Shown piece after piece: positions 58,401 to 64,000 of a stretch of DNA of 64,000 bases. The stretch lies in contig CM030711.1 in the NCBI GenBank assembly GCA_017979445.1, positions 45,183,560 through 45,247,559 of the forward strand, in the 5' to 3' direction. How positions within the stretch are numbered: the first letter of the stretch is position 1; every line of letters begins with the position of its first letter. This stretch comes from Akebia trifoliata. Lineage: Eukaryota; Streptophyta; Magnoliopsida; Ranunculales; Lardizabalaceae. Under the pieces are notes generated by a model. It did no database searches and was not told the DNA's origin. It saw only the letters and a program-made list of their open reading frames with translations. The translations under genes were made by a program, and so were the position numbers.

Positions 58401-60183
58401 TCGACTTAGTTCATTGGATCCATATGAATTCCTTTTAGAAGTTTTCAGTGACTCGCATTGAATTTAGGTCTCCAGGAGACGGTCATTTCTTGAACAATTC
58501 AGATCAATGAGCTGGTCTTATTGAATAGGATGGTAGTAAGGATGATGAACCTCATGTCCTTTTCATATCATAAACGACATATGCTCAATTAGTTAAATCT
58601 TAGTTGTCCTGTAGTCCACATTTTATGATCCAACCAAATTTACTAAACTAATATAATACAGCTGAATAAAGATGTAAATTAGAATATAGGGGAATATAAC
58701 TTACAGGTCGGTGGAAACTGGTCTCACTGGTCTTATCATCTCCATTTGAATTTAGTTTTCCAGGTACATGTTCGGTGGAATGTACATCTCTCCAATTGGT
58801 AGAAACTTGGATATGATCTACAGAACCAATAGGTTTGTTTGCTTTAGAAACAGCACTGGCAGAAGTGTGAGCAGCCCTTCCAAAGAAACTAGCTCCATTT
58901 AAAGCTTTCGAGGTAGATAGGAAAGAACCCTTCATGCGGTCCAGGTATCGAGTACCAGTTCCCCGGCTAAAATTGTTTGCAGTTGCAGCTTTTATAACAT
59001 GCCCATTGTCAGAGTTATGGGCCATTGCGGTTTTCTGAAGGTCCCGTCTTTCAATCTCACTCCTCTTGTCCTTGCTAATCCTCCTTTCCAGCTCCTCACA
59101 ATCAGAATTACTTTTACTAGAACCCTTGTCTTTCTCCTTCTTTCTTTCCTGACGCTTCCTTTCACCGTCTCTCTTTCTATCTTTATCTTTATCAAGAGCT
59201 GAGCCTTTGACACGATCTTTCTCTGCCTCCATCTTTTCATCCCTAAGTCTCCTTCGCTCTTCCACCAACCTCGCCACCTCTTCCCGCTGTTTTCTCTCTT
59301 CTTCCTCTAAAAGCTCCCTCTCTAACCTAGCTTGTTTCCTCTCTTCGGCTTTCCTACGAGCTTTCTCTACTTTGCTCTCATGGAAATCAACCCCATTTTC
59401 ACCCTTCTTAGACAACATCCCCTTTTTCTCTGCATCCGATGACGCACCATCCTTTGAGGTTACCCTAAAAATCTTTCTCCAAAGCCACCTTATGCTCAAG
59501 AAAAGAGATGTCAAAAGCCTCCACACGAAAACAACAACACCAGAATACGATTTCTCTGCCAAACAACGATCATCACCGCTAAAAAACCCACGTCCATTCT
59601 TCCCCCAAAAATTTGACTTCCCTGTAAAATTCCCAGTAGAAAAACTCCCATTCTCTAACCAATCATGACCACTAATCCAACCATTCTCTGACCATGCCTT
59701 CCCATTCCATATCTTCCCGCCCTTGCCAACCAAATCCCCGATTATCCCAGAATTAGAAATTCCCAATCCAGCCGATCCGGGAATGTCTAGAACCGGTCGT
59801 TTAGATATGTGACCACAGTACGAACACATAAACCTTCCACTACCCGGGTTCTGTTCCCGGTAGGGAGTCAAACAGTTCCGACACCGTCGGGTTGCCATCT
59901 TCCTAAGCTTCTGCATCTCTATAGCTTCAAACCGCTTTCTCTCTATAAGACGGGCACTCCTACGAGCCCTCCACGATGATAGCTGAGGCATCAAAATCTC
60001 ATACCAAAAGAGGGTAACCAATAGAACCAAAACACAAGCCAGACGAGGGGACGTCACCTCGAACCGAAACCCGGGTGGAAACAGCTGCGAGAACGCCCAA
60101 AGTCCTATAAGTGGAATCACTAACCAGGGAAGCATCGTAGCAACCCGACGAGACCACTTCTGAACGACACACAGTATACACAT
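46462..60183 (-). CDS. NST1-like zinc-ribbon/coiled-coil membrane protein (3 exons, 10.5-kb last intron)
   Basis: Plant protein known in databases as 'stress response NST1-like', of unestablished function. Exons (- strand) are 60183-58705, 58185-57131 and 46579-46462, giving 883 residues. Splice sites are CCT/GTAAGT...CCCAG/GTT (519 bp, phase 0) and TCCAA/GTGAGT...TTGCAG/AAAG (10,551 bp, phase 2). The start MCILCVVQKWSRR is the family's. Hydrophobic segments lie at about 18-31, 46-62 and 214-232. A C-x2-C...C-x2-C zinc ribbon (Cys101, 104, 120, 123) lies in RRCRNCLTPYRE...GRFMCSYCGH. A long Lys/Glu/Arg-rich coiled coil runs from about 270 to 385. Exon 2 is Ser/Pro-rich with PANCWSK at its end. 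Exon 3 adds KDWAVHGSG and ends STPDVQSVWSFN, which I recall as the family C-terminus. Without splicing of intron 2 translation stops one codon after the junction. Confidence 0.87.
49020..49600 (-). pseudogene. Decayed L1-type LINE reverse transcriptase
   Basis: The minus strand reads VERVYKIIAKALVSRIR (near 49590-49530), then MVNGSPT, LSSFMFILVAEAF, VGNDDNYISYLQFEDILLF (49262-49035). These are the VYKIIAK, VNGSP, LSPFLF..vae and FADD blocks of plant L1-like reverse transcriptases. The FADD motif reads QFED, and stops and shifts lie between blocks, so it is dead. Confidence 0.78.
50330..50560 (-). pseudogene. Decayed LINE C-terminal region
   Basis: The minus strand contains VEGPKKAKGRPKRWWMKIVK and 'GDVNLL', preceded by a degraded RWFGHV-like stretch. 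This resembles the tail after the reverse transcriptase in the LFADDvvLvdE class of LINEs, the same class as at 30.5-32.8 kb. Confidence 0.6.
50630..51070. repeat. Diverged direct repeats, 'GTCATCAAGTCATACAATCA' motif
   Basis: TGCCATGTCATCAAGTCGTAC (50630), TGTCATGTCATCAAATCATAC (50704), TTGTCATCTCATCTAGTC (50814), the version near 50925-50960 and TGCCATGTCATCAAGTCATAC (51011) recur every 70-110 bases, each followed by 'CAATCACAAACACAAG' variants. Confidence 0.6.
51400..51900. repeat. Two diverged direct copies, about 250-bp spacing
   Basis: Both contain 'TTTTTACAATCAGATATCTG' / 'TTTCTACAATCAAATATCTG', 'TGACTTTGTTTC', 'GGAATGGTTTGACTTTCCC' and 'CTACGATGTCAGTGGAATAG' / 'CTACGATGTGAGTGGAATAG' in the same order. 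An old tandem duplication of non-coding sequence. Confidence 0.65.
53285..53616 (-). mobile_element. Non-autonomous Helitron, minus strand
   Basis: On the minus strand the 3' end has the hairpin GTGCC-agta-GGCAT, then GGGCAAACTCTA at the border (53285), matching the plus-strand neighbour. The 5' side near 53616 reads TAGATATATAATAAAATAG. The terminal CTAG is altered to CTAC. The inside carries about three repeats of GGTATT(A/C)TTGGAAAG(A/G)GGGAGAAG-like sequence. Confidence 0.68.
53617..53896 (+). mobile_element. Non-autonomous Helitron, plus strand
   Basis: Starts TCTACATAATAAAA directly after an A and ends CTAG directly before a T. The 3' hairpin GTGCC-gta-GGCAC lies 12 bases before the end. 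These are the Helitron hallmarks: 5' TC, 3' hairpin plus CTRR, and insertion between A and T without target duplication. The 280-bp element encodes nothing. The inside has repeats of 'CAACTTTATTGTCTTT'. Confidence 0.8.
54550..55700 (-). pseudogene. Decayed LINE, reverse-transcriptase C-terminal and zf-RVT region
   Basis: The minus strand reads DRVKWRKMSRLANPK near 55690, and later WVVPKSVLFLLQSWSP, MERNMRVFDGKDHG and FQQFRGLFW (54834-54562). These correspond to the 'kVkW...C.Pk..GGLG' and 'WVxPxxvxxLLxxW...ERNxRiFdgk' parts of plant L1-like elements. Frames are broken. Since RT palm motifs lie at lower coordinates (49.0-49.6 kb) on the same strand, the two belong to separate copies. Confidence 0.72.
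58186..58704 (-). other. Intron 1 of the NST1-like gene
   Basis: 519 bases with donor GTAAGT (58704-58699) and acceptor ATATCCCAG (ending 58186). It contains a (CA)n stretch at 58366-58379. Reading through it would stop after VSYIPLYSNL.... Confidence 0.85.
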
Positions 60184-60940
60184 TATCCTCTAATGCGCAC
60201 CAATATTCCCACCAAACGAACGAAACCCTAGATGAAATAAACCCAATGGACTCTCAAAATTTCCTCAAAACCCTAATCCTCTTTCTTCTCCGGATTGCAA
60301 TCCAAGAACACGTCCTTAATTTAACCCTAACAGCTTAGATTCCAAAAACCCTCGAAATAATAACCTAAATCAGAGATGCTCCCTTTATTTCAGCAATCTA
60401 AAAATCCTAATTCCTTGAAACCTTAGTAAGAAACCGATCGATTTTGGTCGTCGCAGCTGGTATTGTAAGAACATTAATCAAGAACAATCGAAATAATACA
60501 GAATAAATCAAACACAGTTGAGATTGAAAAAACCTACAGATTTTCCTTTAATGGCGGACAGGTTTTGGGGATTTCTGCTAAAAAGCCTTTCCTTCTGTCT
60601 TTGGTTCTTAAGCGAGATGAAACGAAAATGAAAATAATTGAAGATAAGACGGGAGGGAGGGTTCGCTGGTTAAGTTTTATTTAGGTGAAATTGCTTAACG
60701 GGCCCTGATTTAGGGATTTCTTTCTAAATACCCCTTACTTTCGGACGGTAACTTAACCATCAAGTTAGAAAACTTTTGCTCTCTAAATACAACGTCTCGG
60801 CTAGTCGGCTTACCAGAAATTTTGATGTACCGAAAATACCCTTTGTACTTGTCACCTCTTTAAACCAACCTAAAATTTTCAACGGCATTGTGATGTATTT
60901 CTAGGATTGTCGCTGAATTGACCCATACTTGAAACCTGAT
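60184..60940 (-). promoter_or_regulatory. 5' leader and probable promoter of the NST1-like gene
   Basis: Non-coding sequence upstream of the start codon. Minus-strand CT/GA-rich stretches and several 'AAACCCTA' telo-box-like motifs (near 60224, 60269 and 60346) occur. Such motifs are common in plant 5' leaders. No TATA box can be placed with confidence. Confidence 0.4.
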
Positions 60941-61030
60941 ACAATGAAAAACATCTATGTTCCCATCCACTTTTACATCAAGAAGTGAGATATGAGTTTC
61001 TAGCTTGAGGTTACTCCAACATGACTCTTA
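60940..61030. repeat. Partial MITE, 'GGAGTGACCTCA' family
   Basis: It keeps 'AAAAACATCTATGTTCCC', 'TTTTACATCAAGAAGTGAGA' and the right terminus GAGGTTACTCCAACATGACTC. The left half is degraded. Confidence 0.5.
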
Positions 61031-61081
61031 TGCCTATAGTTTTAAAGATATAGACGTAATTTTTTTAATTGTGATAATCTA

Positions 61082-61236
61082 ACTCCCCTTTTGACATGCT
61101 CTCATGGCATGGCATATACATAATCATGAATTTCCTTGAGATACACAATTGCGCATTCTCATAAATATATGCATTTGTGTATCCGAAGAAAAGTCTATGA
61201 TTCTATACACATGCCAAGTCAAGAGAGTAGGGGGGA
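61082..61236. mobile_element. MITE of the 'GTGTATCCTAAGG' family
   Basis: Outer arms ACTCCCCTTTTGACATGCTC and CAAGTCAAGAGAGTAGGGGGG with inner 'GAGATACACAATTGCGCATT' against 'ATGCATTTGTGTATCCGAAG'. About 155 bp, shorter than the other copies. Confidence 0.58.
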
Positions 61237-62004
61237 GTACGTCACAGAGGGGAAGGGAGTTCAAAAAATCATTATTCAAATTTTTTTGTTCTCTTTAAAA
61301 TCTATCAAATGGTGAATTCAATGTTTTTAAAATATATTAAGTTTTAAACTTAATGTTCTGGAGTATAGAACTCCAAACATTGAAATGTCAAGCTTGTTTT
61401 CTTGAAAAGATGAAATGGCAAGCTCATCACTTTGAACTATTGAGCTCAATGCACAAAGAATAGAGGCAGACATTTCATGTTTTTAAAGTGTCAATCCTGC
61501 TGATGAATATATTTCCATTAAACACTTGAAGTATATAGATAATAATTGCGAAACCAATATTTGGATAAAAACTAAGTCTAAATATTTTTTTTCTTTTTTT
61601 TTTTTTATTATGTTGCATGGTATCCCTATTCCCTACACCTTTCGGGATGACTAGTCTTCATGAATACACACCTTGACCTCATAAAAAAAATTTGATGTGT
61701 AATAGAGTAAGTCAGAAAGCCACACGATTTCAAACACACAACTAGAGAAAGCATACATTGCTAGTTTTGTCGTTATGTCAACCTCTTAGAGGGCTAAAAG
61801 TGTGGATTTGGTGTTCTCTATTTGACATTCATCGTCACTAATCTTTGAAATATTTGTAAAAATTACAGTTAAATCTTTAAAATTATAAATATATGGCATT
61901 CTCCATTCCTTATTTGCAATCACAAATCATTGAAATGAATGTTGCTTTCCATTGAAAAACTAGGGTGACTTAAGAGGTGAAAAATGATATTTTTGTTTGA
62001 GTCG
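61237..62004. other. Intergenic, no gene seen
   Basis: AT-rich, no recognisable coding or terminal repeats. Confidence 0.45.
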
Positions 62005-62173
62005 TGTTGGAGTGACCTCAAGTTGGAACCTCATATCGCTCTTCTTGGCATGAAAGTGGATAGGAACCATAGATGTTTTTTTACTCATATTTCGATGAAA
62101 AGCATGTATGGTTCCCATACACTTTCACATCAAGAAGTGTGATACGAGGTTCCAGCCTAAGATCACTTCAACA
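62005..62173. mobile_element. MITE, 'GGAGTGACCTCA' family, best-preserved copy
   Basis: GTGTTGGAGTGACCTCAAG at the left mirrors CTAAGATCACTTCAACATTA at the right. The inner arms GGAACCTCATATCGC, GGCATGAAAGTGGATAGG and AACCATAGATG are matched by CATGTATGGTT, ACACTTTCACATC and GATACGAGGTTCC. Confidence 0.75.
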
Positions 62174-64000
62174 TTATTTTTTTTGTTTTGTAAAATGTCT
62201 TGTATTCCATTGGCGGTACATTGAGTTGTAAGGGGCAGTGCCCCCTTTCTAGAGACTCAAGGACGGAGCTGTCAAATCAAATTTTTTAGACTTATTAAAA
62301 AGAAAATTATGTAATATTTTTAAAGGTTTTATATTTATATTTTTTGGAGGTTTACGTTTTTGGGGTGCGTAGCAACTCACGATTTTTTAAATAGAGATCT
62401 TATGGGTTGTAAAACCAAGGAAAGAAAATAGAGATTGTTCTTGATTTGATCCATGGATGGTAGGCATATTGCCGAACCAAGTAAATTCTAGTGTTGTGTG
62501 CGATTATTTTCTCTTTGATGCTTCGTTTCTTTCACAATTTTTGGGTAATTAATTTTGTTAAGGTGAAAGGCATTTGGAAAGAATAGCTAGGGGAATCTAT
62601 AAAAAAAAAATGTCCCTATATCAACATCTAATAAGTAAGTTTTTTTCCTTTAATTTATTTAGAAAAATAAGATTATAATTATTGTTTTTTATATCTAGTA
62701 TCAAAGGCCATTGGATCCTCGAATGACTCATATGGGAACATATTTCTTACGAAATTGATGTACAAATCTTTAAGCAAATATGTTTCTCTTCTATATCCTT
62801 GTATTTTTAACTGATGACATACCCTTCATCTAGGTCTTCTTCTGTTATACCAAGTAATCTACATGCTCTCATCTTCAACCTTTATCCACCAAACCCCTTT
62901 TTTTTCCCCCAAAAATTTGTCATCTTCAGTCTTGGTTTTCAACTTCACTCTCAATCTTATAGATTCTATCATTTTCAACTTACAAACCTCAAGAACAAGA
63001 TAATAAATCTTGAAAATGTAAAAAGATTGATATTTTTGTAGAAAAATCAAGAATTTCCTCAAGACATTGAAGACGATGGATCATAGACAAGGTTGGATAG
63101 ATCAAATATAGTTTATCCTAGAAGTTAGCAACTGAAAGATGTTGGATTTCTATGTTAAATTTGTATTCAATCTTAAGCTGTATATCATTTAACCTTCAAA
63201 TCTCAAGAACAAGATAGAAATATTTTCGGAGAAGTAAAATGATGGATTTTTAGATAGAAAAATCAATAGTTTTCTACAAGACATTGAATTCGATGAATAA
63301 AAGACTAAAAAATTAAGAACTTGAAGATAACATTTTTTGTGAGAAAAAAGTAGGGAATTTGATAAGAGATTAAAAGTAAGGGCATTTAAGTCATTTTATG
63401 TTAGTCTCTTAGTCAAAACCTAAGTCAAGGAGGCATGATGTAAAGATCAGGGTATATCTAATATCTAATGTTGATAAAAAGAAATACGTTGAGGGGCACG
63501 TGTAAGTCATTCATTGTCATTTCAACCGTTAGTTGGACACTCGTTGGACAGTTAAAAAAGTATTAAAAGATAGAGAGAGACCTGGAACCAAAGCAATATT
63601 AAGTTTCCACTAAAAGAGGATTCGGTCATCAGAGCACTTTAAGTCGGGATTCGTACTTAATTTAAGCGACGAAAGGTTGAGGTGGTTATGGATCGTCTAC
63701 TTTCTATGTTTAACCATAATAAGGACTCGGACAGACTGCAAATTGAGCAACTTTTTCAAACCAAAGGTTCACAATTGTTCCTTTGGACCCCCCCAGTGGT
63801 GATCTCATGTATGACCTCCATTGCTTTCTTCCTCTACCATTGGATAATCTTGAGCTACACAATTTTTAATTTTATTTTTTGAAAAATACATTTCTTAAAT
63901 AAAAATGTAGAATTTTAATCATTTTATTCGACCCGAGTCAAGCCCTGAGCTTAGTCAACTTAGGCCGGATAATACTATAGGGTAAATCTAGGTAAGGCCC
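62174..64000. other. Intergenic to window end, with dispersed repeat at 62815-63500
   Basis: No gene was recognised. 62815-63500 is a diverged relative of 12165-12720. Within it the phrase 'CAACTTACAAACCTCAAGAACAAGATA' / 'TTTAACCTTCAAATCTCAAGAACAAGATA' is repeated about 210 bases apart. The 66-codon frame at 63682-63882 has no family resemblance. Confidence 0.45.

Overview
The window is nuclear DNA of a flowering plant. The genes have short GT-AG introns, plant-only families are present (KUP/HAK/KT potassium transporter, CBL-interacting kinase), a decayed piece of chloroplast DNA is inserted, and the long AT-rich gaps are packed with plant-type non-autonomous transposons. The protein families look eudicot-like, but I cannot name the species.

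Five genes can be supported. (1) The 3' half of a KUP10/KUP11-type potassium transporter, + strand, 1046-2618, entering from the left edge. (2) An intronless CIPK kinase of the CIPK11/CIPK14 type, + strand, 13148-14455. (3) A four-exon SLX1-type GIY-YIG structure-specific endonuclease, - strand, 21101 to 18456. (4) A two-exon 96-residue membrane protein of unknown function, - strand, 34282 to 33896. (5) A three-exon zinc-ribbon/coiled-coil membrane protein of the plant 'stress response NST1-like' family, - strand, 60183 to 46462. Its last exon lies about 10.5 kb beyond exon 2, across an intron filled with LINE and Helitron remnants.

The rest is mostly repeats. At 21.6-22.9 kb, 27.7-28.0 kb and 38.0-44.3 kb there are about twenty members of a (TA)n-flanked element family, built as hairpins nested inside long terminal inverted repeats. 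At 25.65-26.73 kb there is a nuclear copy of the plastid trnL-trnT spacer, with the trnT part duplicated in tandem. At 30.83-32.70 kb there is a tandem array of ten LTRs and nine tiny internal domains of a TRIM-type miniature LTR retrotransposon. The array is bounded by one 5-bp target duplication (GACTC) and sits inside a decayed LINE reverse transcriptase. Two Helitrons lie head to head at 53.29-53.90 kb. Two hAT-type elements with 8-bp target duplications (6906-7155, 32865-33380), a tRNA-derived SINE with a 16-bp duplication (34674-34879) and several dispersed MITE families complete the picture.

The genes show no sign of working together: they are separate single-gene loci for potassium transport, calcium signalling, DNA repair and two little-known membrane proteins. 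The most informative signals are the TSD-bounded TRIM array, the nested-hairpin clusters and the very large last intron of the NST1-like gene. All exon boundaries were worked out by eye from reading frame, splice consensus and recalled family conservation.
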